In this document: piece after piece, positions 53,830 to 62,754 of the stretch
Layout of the letters: each line of letters begins with the position of its first letter
How positions within the stretch are numbered: the stretch's first letter is position 1
Origin: Fluviibacter phosphoraccumulans_A
GTDB lineage: Bacteria > Pseudomonadota > Gammaproteobacteria > Burkholderiales > Rhodocyclaceae
NCBI GenBank assembly: GCA_036287865.1
Contig: CP126743.1
Span: 558,001-622,000, forward strand
Length of the DNA stretch: 64,000 nt
Direction: 5' to 3'
Made by a program: the position numbers and the translations under genes
Notes under the pieces: generated by a model
Told to the model about the DNA's origin: nothing
The model's database searches: none
What the model saw: the letters and a program-made list of their open reading frames with translations, nothing else

Positions 53830-54612
53830 ATGAAGCCACTGGTGTATTCGCTACAGGATGATATCGGCATTATCACCATGAATAATGACGCTCGGCGGAA
53901 TGTGCTGAGCGAGGCATTTTTTCAGCAGTTAACAGAGCTGCTGGATATGTATGCAGAAAACAAGGTGCGCGCTGTCATTTTAAGAGCAAATCCGGGCGCC
54001 CGTGTTTGGTCAGCGGGACATGATGTTAATGAGTTACCCCCGGCAGGACAGGATCCATTATGTTGGGCAGAAATACAGCCAAGCATGACGCGGGCGCTTC
54101 ATAACTTTCCGGCGCCGGTGATTGCCATGATTATTGAGGGTTCGGTTTGGGGCGGCGCCTGTGAACTTGCCTTAGCTTGTGACATTGTTGTGGCAGCAAG
54201 CGGGACGACTTTCGCGTTAACACCGGCTCGTCTTGGCGTGCCCTACAACATCAATGGCTTATCAACCTTTACTAGGTCATTGACACCATAGCTCTTGAAA
54301 GAGCTCCTTTTTACAGCGGCACCGATGTCGGCAGAGCGTTTGGCTAATGCGGGGGCGATTAATCATGTAGTTTCGACGGAAACCCTAGAAGCATTTTGTA
54401 TTGGCCTGGCCGAACAGATAAAAGGTAATGCGCCATTAACGATTGGCGCTACGAAAGAAATGATTAATGTGCTCCTGAGCGCAAGAGAAATGTCGGCGTC
54501 AGAATTTGAGCGTTTGGAAGAGCTGCGTAAATCGGTCTATTCCAGCGCGGACTATGCCGAAGGGCTCGATGCGCTTCGTGAGAAGCGCGTGCCAAAATTT
54601 AAAGGTGTATGA
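53830..54612 (+). pseudogene. scpB: Methylmalonyl-CoA decarboxylase-like enoyl-CoA hydratase (ScpB type) with an amber stop
   Basis: Crotonase-family protein; in E. coli ScpB decarboxylates methylmalonyl-CoA to propionyl-CoA. One frame of 260 codons with TAG at 54289-54291. Before it: IITMNNDARRNVLSEAF ... SAGHDVNELP ... VIAMIIEGSVWGGACELALACDIVVAASGTTFALTPARLGVPYNINGLSTFTRS. After it: LLKELLFTAAPMSAERLANAGAINHVV ... FERLEELRKSVYSSADYAEGLDALREKRVPKF. The whole length aligns with the ScpB pattern, so a single nonsense change disables it. Confidence 0.82.
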
Positions 54613-54726
54613 CGCTATTCTGGCGTATCGTCATCATGTGGGCGATGCCAGTATAGCCAGCCACACACGCCAAGAACGAGCAATAGTGCAATGCCCAGTT
54701 CGAAAAAGACAATTGCCGACACGTAA

Positions 54727-55233
54727 TTAATGATTGCGAGAGATCGATGCACCCCGATACAGCAACACAGCGAGCAGAATCTCGAACACAAAGTTGAAGC
54801 CGGGCGCCAGATCCATGCCGGCCAGCCCTTTCTGGTTGCCTAGTTGATAGGTCCAGGGCGTAATGGCCAGTACCGCGATGCACACCAACAGGTTTTTATG
54901 CCGACTGAGTGTCAGCCTTTTCTCGATGGGTAGCGTGAAGCAGCCAATTAACAGTGCAACGGCAGCCGTTGTACCGTTCTCAAGTGTCAGATCACGAAAA
55001 CCGGAAGACACGACAACGCCATAAGCAATCGACACCAAGCCTAACGACACTAGGAACGTCGCCAGCCCCAAGGCCAGGCGTTTCAATAGCTGCTGCGATT
55101 CCCGGCGTTTAGGTGCTGTGCGTTTTGGCTGAGACCGCCCGTACTCGATGTTGCCAGAGGGCAGGCGGAATCGTTCGTTTTTGTCGATAACCGACCCATT
55201 GCCAGCTTTACCAGCTTCGGGCGGGTTCATCAT
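54727..55233 (-). CDS. Membrane protein of unknown function
   Basis: 168 residues: a hydrophilic, basic N-terminus of about 50 residues, then four hydrophobic segments (LALGLATFLVSLGLVSIAYGVVV; TTAAVALLIGCFTLP; LLVCIAVLAITPWTY; FNFVFEILLAVLLY). Its start overlaps the stop of the winged-helix gene (TAATG), so the two form an operon. No family recognised. Confidence 0.6.
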   Translation of the reverse strand: MMNPPEAGKAGNGSVIDKNERFRLPSGNIEYGRSQPKRTAPKRRESQQLLKRLALGLATFLVSLGLVSIAYGVVVSSGFRDLTLENGTTAAVALLIGCFTLPIEKRLTLSRHKNLLVCIAVLAITPWTYQLGNQKGLAGMDLAPGFNFVFEILLAVLLYRGASISRNH

Positions 55234-55580
55234 TAACCTTGCAGAACAACCTTCATCGCTTTGTTGCGAGCCTCGAGGTGCTTTGTGCCAGCATCAGAAA
55301 GCACCAAAGACTTAGCGCGACCATCGGTCGCCGAGCGCTTGATATCGATCAGGCCACAGCGTTGCAGTTCGCTCACTTTGCGATGCACGGTTGGGCCGGT
55401 GCCAAATTGGAGGCTTTGCACCAGATCAGTGATTTTGACGATCTTGCCTAGGGCATTGGCTTCGTGCATATATGCCATAACTTCTTCGCAGCCGCTGAAA
55501 CCACTGTCTTCAGTGTTCGAAACGCGCATAAAGTTAAGGAGGCGTACGTAAGTTTTTTTTGATTTCATTGTGAGTTCCAT
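55233..55580 (-). CDS. MarR-like winged-helix regulator
   Basis: 115 residues from ATG 55580 (or 103 from ATG 55568, which has GGAA at a better distance). A winged helix is visible: GKIVKITDLVQSLQFGTGPTVHRKVSELQRCGLIDIKRSATDGRAKSLVLSDAGTKHLEAR, with the wing turn TDGRAKS typical of MarR proteins. Translationally coupled to the membrane protein gene downstream, which may be its target or partner. Confidence 0.72.
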   Translation of the reverse strand: MELTMKSKKTYVRLLNFMRVSNTEDSGFSGCEEVMAYMHEANALGKIVKITDLVQSLQFGTGPTVHRKVSELQRCGLIDIKRSATDGRAKSLVLSDAGTKHLEARNKAMKVVLQG

Positions 55581-55707
55581 GGGGTATGTGAGCTATTTGT
55601 TTATTGTGTACAGAATTTATACCCAAGTCGGTACGAAGTCCAGAATTGATTTGCGGTAGTTAGCAAAATCTTTTAATGCTTACGGGATTTATTTGATGCG
55701 TTACCAA

Positions 55708-56082
55708 TCAGTCGCAGCGCTGGATGATGCTGACCATGGAGCGATCGGCAATTTCATCGGCCCGATTGGTATAAAAGCGAACGGAAGCACCTTCCCGGCT
55801 GGTGTTGATGTCTACAAAGTACATCGGCACCTTTTCGTGGTCTAGCACCAGTTTCTGGTTGGATTGTAGGGTGTAGCCGGTATCCGTCTGAGTCGTTGTC
55901 AGGCGTGTATGTCCGGAAGCAACCCATCCGTTATCGATGCAGGTCGTCATGGCTTGCGGGCTGATGGTGCTAAACGTTGTAAAACGCGGTACGGTATTGC
56001 GTAAATGGCTCGCGGACATATCGAATGAGGCACAACCGCTGATCATCAAAACCGCAGTGGCAAACAGAGAGGATTTCTTCAT
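55708..56082 (-). CDS. Small lipoprotein of unknown function
   Basis: 124 residues with lipoprotein signal MKKSSLFATAVLMISGC (lipidated Cys17). The mature part (TTCIDNGWVASGHTRLTTTQTDTGYTLQSNQKLVLDHEKVPMYFVDI ... SIIQRCD) has two cysteines far apart that may be bridged. Stands alone between the regulator and the lpxL remnant. Intact, family not recognised. Confidence 0.68.
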   Translation of the reverse strand: MKKSSLFATAVLMISGCASFDMSASHLRNTVPRFTTFSTISPQAMTTCIDNGWVASGHTRLTTTQTDTGYTLQSNQKLVLDHEKVPMYFVDINTSREGASVRFYTNRADEIADRSMVSIIQRCD

Positions 56083-56135
56083 GTTCCTATGCTAACCAGC
56101 GTTACGTCGCACCGCAAGTCGCAGCGCAGCTAGAT

Positions 56136-56901
56136 TTATGGGGTTGTTTTTGCCGGACGGGGCGTTTTGTAACGGTTATAGCCCCAGAGGTATTGGCTTG
56201 GCATGCGACGAATCATGGCCTCCAGGGCCTGATTCATTTCGGTTGCCGCCTGAATCGGGTCCTCAGAGAGCGGTGATGTCATGGGTGCAACATGAAATCG
56301 ATACCCTTGCGCATCATCAAGACGCTCCAATCCCACCGTAAAGATAGATGTCTGCCGTAAAGACTGCATGCGTTGAACCAGGGTAATGGTGTATGCGGGC
56401 TGCCCGAAAAAGGGTGCGTACACGCCATCCCCTTCCGCTGGCACCTGATCTGATAGGAAACCGATAGTTTGCCCCCGCATTAATGTCCGGACCAGGCCTT
56501 TAACCCCCGTTTGGGTGGCAGTAACCAGGGTTAATTGCGGAGAAAACCGGATGCGATTAATCAGGTCGCCCAGCCATTTCATGCGGGGCTCTTTGAAAAT
56601 GACCGTTGCCTTGTGGCGTTGGCTATAGAACGGGCCGAGCATCTCAAAGCAGCCAATGTGCGGTGAAATCAGAATAAGGCCGCGGCCTTGAGCCAGCGTC
56701 TCATCGATTAATGGCCACTCATCGCAAACGACCATGTCTTGCAAACGATCGGCATTGCGCGGCGCGCCGTTTATAGGTGCCCGGCATGATCAAGCCTATC
56801 CAGCCAAAAAACGCGCCAATCTTCTGCAGCGCGAAAAGCAGCAGCAGCCCTAGCGCCCGGAAAACGGCGATAACAAAAAATGTTGCGAAACGACTTGCCA
56901 T
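56136..56901 (-). pseudogene. LpxL/HtrB-type lipid A acyltransferase, internally deleted
   Basis: Inner-membrane acyltransferase of lipid A synthesis. Frame one from ATG 56901: ATFFVIAVFRALGLLLLFALQKIGAFFGWIGLIMPGTYKRRAAQ. It then jumps near 56755 into another frame (NADRLQDMVVCDEWPLIDETLAQGRGLILISPHIGCFEMLGPF), skipping roughly 70 residues found in relatives. The HX4E catalytic motif (HIGCFE), MKWLGDLINRIR and GVKGLVRTLMRGQTIGFLSDQVPAEGDGVYAPFFG remain. The deletion plus frameshift should abolish function; other lpxL paralogues may exist elsewhere. Confidence 0.8.
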
Positions 56902-57154
56902 GAGGCGACCTGAAAAAACCAACTATATCTAAGGCGAGCCGGTTAATTTCGCCCTATTGCTTACTGGATGGCATGTTAAGCCTATCGCTGCAAGTACTGT
57001 ATAGCTTCATTCTACGCGAATGCATGAAGATTTGTGCAGAAACGGTTGTGAAACCCCATGATATACAAATGGTTTTTAGAGCGGCTCACTAATTTGTGAT
57101 AACTTCAATGCCTATCAAAAGATACATCTGCAACACGCAAAACTAAAGAACACC

Positions 57155-58408
57155 ATGAAAAATCGTCTGGCCAGAATATTGCTGGCAGCACTTATCGTTA
57201 GCGTATTACCGGCTTGGAAAAACCTGGAGCGGGCCCCGGCATTACCCCCGCTGTACGCCAACGAGGCCATTATTGATGACATGAAGGGTGTGCGCTATGC
57301 CACTTACCAGCGCAGCGGTATCGAGGCATTGCTAAAAGATCTCGAAGCCTCGCTCCGGATCATGAACCGGGATGCATCCGGCGCACCTATTAACTATTTA
57401 TCAATTTCGGGCGGCGGCAGCCGTGGTGCATTTTGTACCGGGCTTCGGAATGGTTGGACTAAACAGGGCACACGGCCAGAATTCAATATGGTCACAGGCG
57501 TTAGTACCGGGGGCGCTAATGGCGCCATTTGCCTTTCTGGGGCCAGAATATGACGGGGTGCTGAAGCAGTTATACACCAGCATTACCGCAGACAATATTT
57601 ACCGAAAACGCTCGTATGCCTCGGTTCTCCTTTCAGATGGCCTAAGCGACACAACACCGCTCTACAATATGATTTCCGCACAAATTACACCGGATCTCTT
57701 GCTCAAGGTCGCGCGTGAGTATGTGGTTAAAAATCGTTGGTTACTGATTGCGACAACCAATCTGGACACGGAGTAGCCGATCATCTGGAACATGGGCAAG
57801 ATTGCGGCTTATGGCACGCCTGAGTCGCTGGAGCTCTTTTTAGAAAAGTCATGCTTGCTTCCGCATCGTTGCCTGGATTCTTTTTTCCGGTCATGATCGA
57901 CGCCGCTTATCAAGGTAAGAACTACCAAGAGATGCATGTCGATGGTGGCGTTAGCCGGCAGGTATTTATTTACCCGGCATCCCTGTTTCATGAATCAGGC
58001 GCCTACAAGTTACTAGAGGGGCGCAAGCGGGAGGCCTATCTCATTTGAAATGACATCCTGGAAGCAGAAAAATATCAAACCATCGAACGTAAGACGCTTG
58101 CCATTGCCAATCAGGTGCTGGCCCAGTTTGCGCACTCACATGGAGATGGTGATATTTTCATGGCTTACTTCACCGCACGCCAGGATGGATTTGGATTTAA
58201 CATGGCGTCCGTAACGGATGATTTTGATCACAAAGCATCAACATCGCGTTTTGATAAGCAGTACATGGTTTCCCTGTTTGATTATGCAGAGAAGCGTGCA
58301 GAAAAAGGCTATCCATGGTCTCGAGTTCCTCCGGGTCTCAATGAGTCTCTGTCGAGTAGTCTTACGAAGTATCGCGAGGTACTAAATGGTGATACAGCCA
58401 AAAAGTGA
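57155..58408 (+). pseudogene. Patatin-like phospholipase, decayed copy 2
   Basis: Patatin-family acyl hydrolase. N-terminal hydrophobic segment, then YLSISGGGSRGAFCTGLRNGW (oxyanion loop) and MVTGVSTG (nucleophile Ser). One extra G near 57510 shifts the frame; the next frame reads APFAFLGPEYDGVLKQLYTSI ... LLIATTNLDTE. TAG at 57774-57776 interrupts it before PIIWNMGKIA. A shift near 57845 leads to SASLPGFFFPVMI and the Asp motif MHVDGGVSRQVF, then TGA at 58046-58048, and NDILEAEKYQTIERKTL to 58408. Different gene from the copy at 4.9 kb. The 3' end overlaps the msr gene start. Confidence 0.85.
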
Positions 58409-59786
58409 CGTGTTCTTAACGCTAGGGCAGAGAGCCGTTAGCGGATTCAAAGCGCTTTGGATGTGCCTGTTAGTGATTGCTGCAATGACAGCGTGTAGTC
58501 AGGAGAAAAACACCATGAATTCAAACAATCTCTCGAGCGTTGCGCCGATGGTTTTAAAGAACACCCCCGCAAACGCCGAATCCATTGTGCTCGGCATGGG
58601 CTGTTTTTGGGGTGCAGAAAAGCGCATGTCTCAACTATCGGGCGTTCTGGACGTGGAGAGTGGTTACGCGAATGGCGATATCCCCGGTAACTACGAAGCC
58701 GTACTGGCGCATGAAAGAGCGCTGCATTACGGTAGGGCACAGGGGCGCAACCACGCAGAGGTCGTAAAAGTGACATTTGACCCTGCGCGTGTGACATTGA
58801 TTGAAGTGCTAGCGCGTTTCTGGGAGAGCCACGACCCTACACAAGGAGACCGGCAGGGTAACGATATCGGTTCAAACTACCGCAGTGCTATTTATATCCA
58901 GAACGAAAAGCAGCTAGAGACAGCCTTAAAAACCAAAGAGGTCTATCAGGCGGCATTAACGGCGGCAGGCAAGGGCAAAGTAACTACCGATATCGTGCCA
59001 TTAACGGTCTATTACGCCGCAGAGGATTACCATCAGGATTATCTGCAGAAAAATCCAAATGGCTACTGTGGCTTAGGTGGGACTGGTGTTGCGTATCCGG
59101 GAGCGGCAGTTGCTGGCTCGAAGACAGTGGCTGCAGACAATAAACCACTAGATGGAAAATCGCTTAATTCGCAACGGCAATTGGTGGTGTTTGAAGCCGA
59201 GGATTGTGCCTATTGCAAGCAATTCAAGAAAGACGTGATAGACCATTGGCGCTCTGATGTTCCGGTTGTGCGTACGATGAATCCAAACCCGCCTAAATGG
59301 TGGGTGTTGGAAAAGGCCCTGTTTGCAACGCCTACGATCGTACTGTTCGAACGGAGCAAAGAAGTGTCTCGCTACACGGGCTACAACGGTGACATGAAAC
59401 GCTTCTGGCATTGGCTGGGTTTTCAGCTGCTGACCCCGGATCAGCAAAAGATCGCTTTTGAGCAGGGGACAGAATATCCGGGAACGGGCTCGCATCTTGA
59501 TGAAAAAAGGCCGGGCACCTTTATAGACCCGATTACAGGCGCACCTTTATTCCGCAGTGATACTAAATTTAATAGCGGCACAGGTTGGCCGAGTTTCTTT
59601 AACCCGGTGCCGGGTTCAATCACACTGCATGAAGATACTGCGCACGGCATGACGCGCGTTGAAGTGCGTAGTGCTAGTTCAGGCATTCACCTGGGGCACG
59701 TTTTTGATGATGGCCAACCACCTACGCACAAGCGTTATTGCATTAACGGCAATGTGCTTAAGTTTGTGCCTGATACCGTTAAATAA
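58386..59786 (+). CDS. Lipoprotein MsrA-thioredoxin-MsrB triple fusion
   Basis: Predicted envelope methionine sulfoxide reductase, 466 residues. A lipobox (LLVIAAMTAC, Cys37) indicates a periplasmic lipoprotein. MsrA occupies about 65-230 with catalytic Cys73 in GMGCFWGAEK and a recycling Cys228 in NGYCGLGG. A thioredoxin-like domain follows (about 262-345): CAYC at 274-277, cis-Pro segment ATPTIVLF and RYTGYNG. MsrB is last (about 355-466): GTGWPSFFNPV and catalytic Cys452 in RYCINGNVLKF; it lacks the zinc CxxC pairs and the second Cys at GCGWPSF. The domain order differs from Neisseria PilB (thioredoxin first). Start uncertain; ATG 58386 overlaps the patatin remnant. Confidence 0.88.
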   Translation: MVIQPKSDVFLTLGQRAVSGFKALWMCLLVIAAMTACSQEKNTMNSNNLSSVAPMVLKNTPANAESIVLGMGCFWGAEKRMSQLSGVLDVESGYANGDIPGNYEAVLAHERALHYGRAQGRNHAEVVKVTFDPARVTLIEVLARFWESHDPTQGDRQGNDIGSNYRSAIYIQNEKQLETALKTKEVYQAALTAAGKGKVTTDIVPLTVYYAAEDYHQDYLQKNPNGYCGLGGTGVAYPGAAVAGSKTVAADNKPLDGKSLNSQRQLVVFEAEDCAYCKQFKKDVIDHWRSDVPVVRTMNPNPPKWWVLEKALFATPTIVLFERSKEVSRYTGYNGDMKRFWHWLGFQLLTPDQQKIAFEQGTEYPGTGSHLDEKRPGTFIDPITGAPLFRSDTKFNSGTGWPSFFNPVPGSITLHEDTAHGMTRVEVRSASSGIHLGHVFDDGQPPTHKRYCINGNVLKFVPDTVK

Positions 59787-59812
59787 AAATGGCAGCCCTC
59801 AGGCTGCCATTT
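59786..59812. terminator. Terminator between the msr gene and the 59.8-kb gene
   Basis: AATGGCAGCC (59788-59797) pairs with GGCTGCCATT (59802-59811) around CTCA, with A-rich DNA on the left, serving mainly the minus-strand gene. Confidence 0.75.
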
Positions 59813-59829
59813 GATGGTGCGGGTAAAAC

Positions 59830-60406
59830 TTATTTCGAAGGACGAACAAACCCGACAGCCAGGTCCTGAACGTACTCAACGAGTACTTCGTTGCCCACCT
59901 TAAACTTCTTCAGACCGGTAACACGCTTATCAACCTTAACCTTGATCTTCTTGCCATCTGGTGTGGCCAAAACAGCAGTTTGATTTTTGGTGTTGATGTT
60001 GACGATCTTGGCAGTTGCGTAGACCGTTTCGGTTTCTTCAGCAAACGGCTCAGTGTTTGGCTTCTGGCCTGCAACAGAAACGCTGTGCGATTCAGAAATG
60101 CCAGATGTTGCACCCTTTGGTGCTTTCACCAGGCTCACAGCAACAGCTTGTGCGTACTCGATCACAAACACGTCGCCCTTTTGAACGTTTTGCAGGTTAG
60201 CAACTGACTTTGCAACCTTCATGGGGGCGGTGTTGCCCTTGGCATCCTTCAGAACGACGGTGCGGTTCTTCAGGTCAACCGTTGCAGTAAATACAGTGAC
60301 CTGCGCGGCAACAGGCTCAATCTTCTGTGCGGTCAGTGCTGGTGCTGGCGCAAGCGCTCAGGCCAATGGCGGCGAGCAGAGCCAGGTAGATGGCGTGTTT
60401 TTTCAT
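59830..60406 (-). pseudogene. Exported protein of unknown function, frameshifted in the signal peptide
   Basis: From ATG 60406: MKKHAIYLALLAAIGLS, a signal sequence; one base appears lost near 60353. The next frame continues ALAPAPALTAQKIEPVAAQVTVFTATVDLKNRTVVLKDAKGNTAPMKVAKSVANLQNVQKGDVFVIEYAQAVAVSLVKAP and, after a linker, VYATAKIVNINTKNQTAVLATPDGKKIKVKVDKRVTGLKKFKVGNEVLVEYVQDLAVGFV. The two halves are repeats of the same small beta domain. The mature part is undamaged, so a single indel decides whether it is made. Confidence 0.7.
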
Positions 60407-60582
60407 GGGTGTTCCTAAAAGGTGGGTTTCTAGATAATGCTTGTGCCCGACATTCTAATCCCCTGGCATACGGGTGTCTGCTGTTTTATGGTGGCTGCTC
60501 ACGTTTAATTTCTTGGGCAATATGTGGCGTGGGTGCCCAAAGCCCTCTAAGATCGTGCCTAACCCCTTCAAGCAATGAGCAA

Positions 60583-61674
60583 ATGGCTAATTTAACTGTG
60601 CATTCGACATCTAACCAGAACCCCCAATGGGTTAACTGGGCTATTAATGTGATTGAGGCAGACTACTGTCGCAGTGCCGATACGCATCTGTTATCGCTGC
60701 TACTCCCAAAGCTCAAAGATCTCGGTATTGATCTCTATCTTAAAGATGAGTCAACCCATCCCACGGGCAGTTTGAAGCATCGATTGGCTAGGTCTCTTTT
60801 TCTATATGCGTTATGCAATGGATGGCTCGCAGAGGGCAAGTCAGTGGTTGAAGCATCCAGCGGCTCAACAGCTGTTAGCGAAGCCTACTTCGCGCGATTG
60901 CTGGGGTTGCCGTTCTATGCAGTGATGACTCAGAGTACCTCGCCAGAAAAGGTTGAGCAGGTTGAGTTTTACGGTGGTCAGTGTTATTTCGTGGATCGTG
61001 CAAACGAAGTATATGCCGCCGCAAAAGCGTTGGCGGCAAGCATCGATGGGCACTACATGGATCAGTTCACCTATGCAGAGCGTGCAACTGACTGGCGAGG
61101 CAACAATAACATTGCACAAAGCATCTACACCCAAATGGCCCGCGAGCGTTTCCCGGTGCCTAAATGGATTGTGGTTGGGGCAGGCACAGGCGGTACGAGC
61201 GCAACGATTGGCCGTTATGCGCGTTACGAGCATCACACAACGCGGGTTTGTCTGGCAGATCCCGAGGGATCGGTCTTCTCTGAGTACTGGCGCACCCGAA
61301 ATCCACACGTGAATACATCGGGGTCAAAGATTGAAGGCATTGGCCGACCTGAAACCGTCCCCAGTTTTTTGCCAACCCTGATTGATGAAGTCTGTGAGGT
61401 GCCTAATGTCGAATCGATGGCGGCTATGGTACTGCTCGAGTCCTTGCTGCGCAGACTGGTGGGCCCATCAACGGGAACAAATTTCGCTGCGATGCTTGCG
61501 GTGGCCAATCAGATGCGATTAGCTGGTGAGACAGGTTCGATCGTTTCACTGCTCTGTGACAGCGGCACCCGGTATCTGAATACCTATCATGACTCGGCAT
61601 GGCGAGACGCGCAGTTTGGAGACCAGGCTTCTGCACTCGCTATGCTCAAGGAGCAAGCACTAATTAATGGGTGA
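60583..61674 (+). CDS. PLP-dependent cysteine-synthase-family protein
   Basis: 363 residues from ATG 60583. Fold-type II PLP enzyme: lysine in THPTGSLKHRLARSLFLYAL, phosphate-type EASSGSTAVSEAYFARLLGLPFYAVM, DQFTYAERATDWRGNNNIAQSI, GAGTGGTSATIGRYARY and STGTNFAAMLAVANQM with LLCDSGTRYL. It belongs to a distinct subgroup with the GNNNIA motif; the exact sulfur or amino-acid substrate is not certain, so I do not give cysK. The 3' end overlaps the BLUF gene tail by a few bases, converging. Intact. Confidence 0.85.
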   Translation: MANLTVHSTSNQNPQWVNWAINVIEADYCRSADTHLLSLLLPKLKDLGIDLYLKDESTHPTGSLKHRLARSLFLYALCNGWLAEGKSVVEASSGSTAVSEAYFARLLGLPFYAVMTQSTSPEKVEQVEFYGGQCYFVDRANEVYAAAKALAASIDGHYMDQFTYAERATDWRGNNNIAQSIYTQMARERFPVPKWIVVGAGTGGTSATIGRYARYEHHTTRVCLADPEGSVFSEYWRTRNPHVNTSGSKIEGIGRPETVPSFLPTLIDEVCEVPNVESMAAMVLLESLLRRLVGPSTGTNFAAMLAVANQMRLAGETGSIVSLLCDSGTRYLNTYHDSAWRDAQFGDQASALAMLKEQALING

Positions 61675-62041
61675 GATCATGAATGCGCGCTGCAACACTG
61701 CTCTCATCCACGGGAAAGAAGCCAGGCATATTGTGGCTGTTGAGTGATGGGTAGCTGCTAAAGGCCATAGTTCATTCTGCAAACCTGCGTGTTTCAGCGG
61801 GCGTGCGTGAGATCAGAATAATCTGCTGGTGACGATCATCTTTCTGCAGTGACGCCCAGAGTGCATCAAGAGAGCTGCTCGGCCCTTCGATCCACTGGGT
61901 AAAAAATTCACCGTCAAAAATCAGGTGGCCACTAATGTTTAATTCGGCATTTTTCTGGCGCGCCTGCGTGAGCAGGTTAAAGAGCGCCAGGTTACCCACT
62001 TCACCCGTAGCCTTTGATCTGTAGACGAGACGTTCTAGCAT
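61664..62041 (-). pseudogene. BLUF blue-light sensor with a stop at the conserved Trp
   Basis: FAD-binding photoreceptor domain. From ATG 62041: MLERLVYRSKATGEVGNLALFNLLTQARQKNAELNISGHLIFDGEFFTQWIEGPSSSLDALWASLQKDDRH, with the key Tyr (LVYRS), Asn (RQKN) and Gln (FFTQ) in place. After RRFAE comes TGA (61772-61774), then TMAFSSYPSLNSHNMPGFFPVDESSVAARIHDLTH to TAA at 61664. BLUF proteins have RxFxxWxM here, so TGG to TGA fits. Without the last strand and Trp the protein is unlikely to signal normally. No output domain, so a short BLUF protein of 125 residues. Confidence 0.82.
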
Positions 62042-62071
62042 CGTATTAAATTGATTTGTTGTTAAAGGGTG

Positions 62072-62390
62072 TCAGCCCGCATTCAACTTAGGATCGTTGA
62101 TAAGCATATATTCCGTAATACACCCATCAAGCTTCACCTCCGCCACAATGCCTTCGCTGATCAGCTGACGAACCTTGCTGGATGATCTTGGTTGCGAAGT
62201 ACCAATGCAGTCGGCGATTTCTTTGGCCGTCAAAGAGGATGGGTCGATCGCTCAAGCGCAGAAATAATTCGCTCGTTCAGCGTGCCCGTGCTTAGTTTGA
62301 TATCCGGCACGTTCTCATCAAAGCGAACCCGTTTTTGTGCGAAAAAGCAGCGTCGACAAAATACTTGGCGTGTTTTTTTTGAAAAGACAT
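62072..62390 (-). pseudogene. Winged-helix regulator, frameshifted
   Basis: From ATG 62390 the frame reads MSFQKKH; after an A8 run the sensible frame is TRQVFCRRCFFAQKRVRFDENVPDIKLSTGTLNERIISALER, with a possible CxxC. A second shift near 62250 continues PSSLTAKEIADCIGTSQPRSSSKVRQLISEGIVAEVKLDGCITEYMLINDPKLNAG, a winged-helix domain, to TGA at 62072. Two frames must be joined, so it is broken, or the A8 run allows slippage for the first shift only. Confidence 0.62.
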
Positions 62391-62477
62391 TTGATAAACC
62401 TATCGCTTATAAGGTTATTTATACACTAAAACAAGCCAATTGGTATATCTGACAGCACTTTGGCTGCATAAGACAAC

Positions 62478-62500
62478 AAAAAACCGCCTCGTGGGCGGTT
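62478..62500 (-). terminator. Terminator of the tRNA-Lys pair
   Basis: On the minus strand AACCGCC and GGCGGTT (62482-62488 with 62494-62500) form a 7-bp stem around a 5-nt loop, followed by a U run. Confidence 0.8.
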
Positions 62501-62528
62501 AGATGATTCCTGATGGTTCCACTAAAAG

Positions 62529-62604
62529 TGGTGGGTCGTGAGTGACTCGAACACTCGACCTACGGATTAAGAGTCCGCTGCTCTACCAACTGAGCTACCG
62601 ACCC
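62529..62604 (-). tRNA. tRNA-Lys (anticodon CUU)
   Basis: 76-nt cloverleaf with encoded CCA: acceptor GGGTCGG with the wobble partner strand CACGACCC, anticodon CTT (plus-strand 62569-62571) in loop CTCTTAA, T arm GAGTGTTCGAGTCACTC. Reads AAG. It is the second gene of a two-tRNA unit, 22 bases after tRNA-Lys(UUU). Confidence 0.95.
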
Positions 62605-62626
62605 GTCAGGGTAAAACTTATAACTT

Positions 62627-62702
62627 TGGTGGGTCGGGTGGGATTCGAACCCACGACCAACGGATTAAAAGTCCGCTGCTCTACCGACTGAGCTACCGAC
62701 CC
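62627..62702 (-). tRNA. tRNA-Lys (anticodon UUU)
   Basis: 76-nt cloverleaf with CCA: GGGTCGG pairs with CCGACCC, anticodon TTT (plus-strand 62667-62669) in loop CTTTTAA, T arm GTGGGTTCGAATCCCAC. Reads AAA and AAG. Very similar to its neighbour, so the pair arose by duplication. Confidence 0.97.
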
Positions 62703-62725
62703 CCAGTGCACAACAAAGAGGCAAC

Positions 62726-62754
62726 ATTCTAGTTTCTAAAGCAGAATCAGTCAA
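62726..62754 (-). promoter_or_regulatory. Strong promoter of the tRNA-Lys pair
   Basis: On the minus strand TTGACT (62749-62754) and TAGAAT (62726-62731) are separated by 17 bp; the mature tRNA begins 24 bases beyond the -10 box. Confidence 0.75.

Noticed and set aside
5123..61774. Genetic-code change (TAG or TGA read as an amino acid)
   Set aside because: Normal genes end in all three stops, the interrupted genes also contain frameshifts and deletions, and core genes contain no internal TAG or TGA. Kept only as a low-probability check in the findings.
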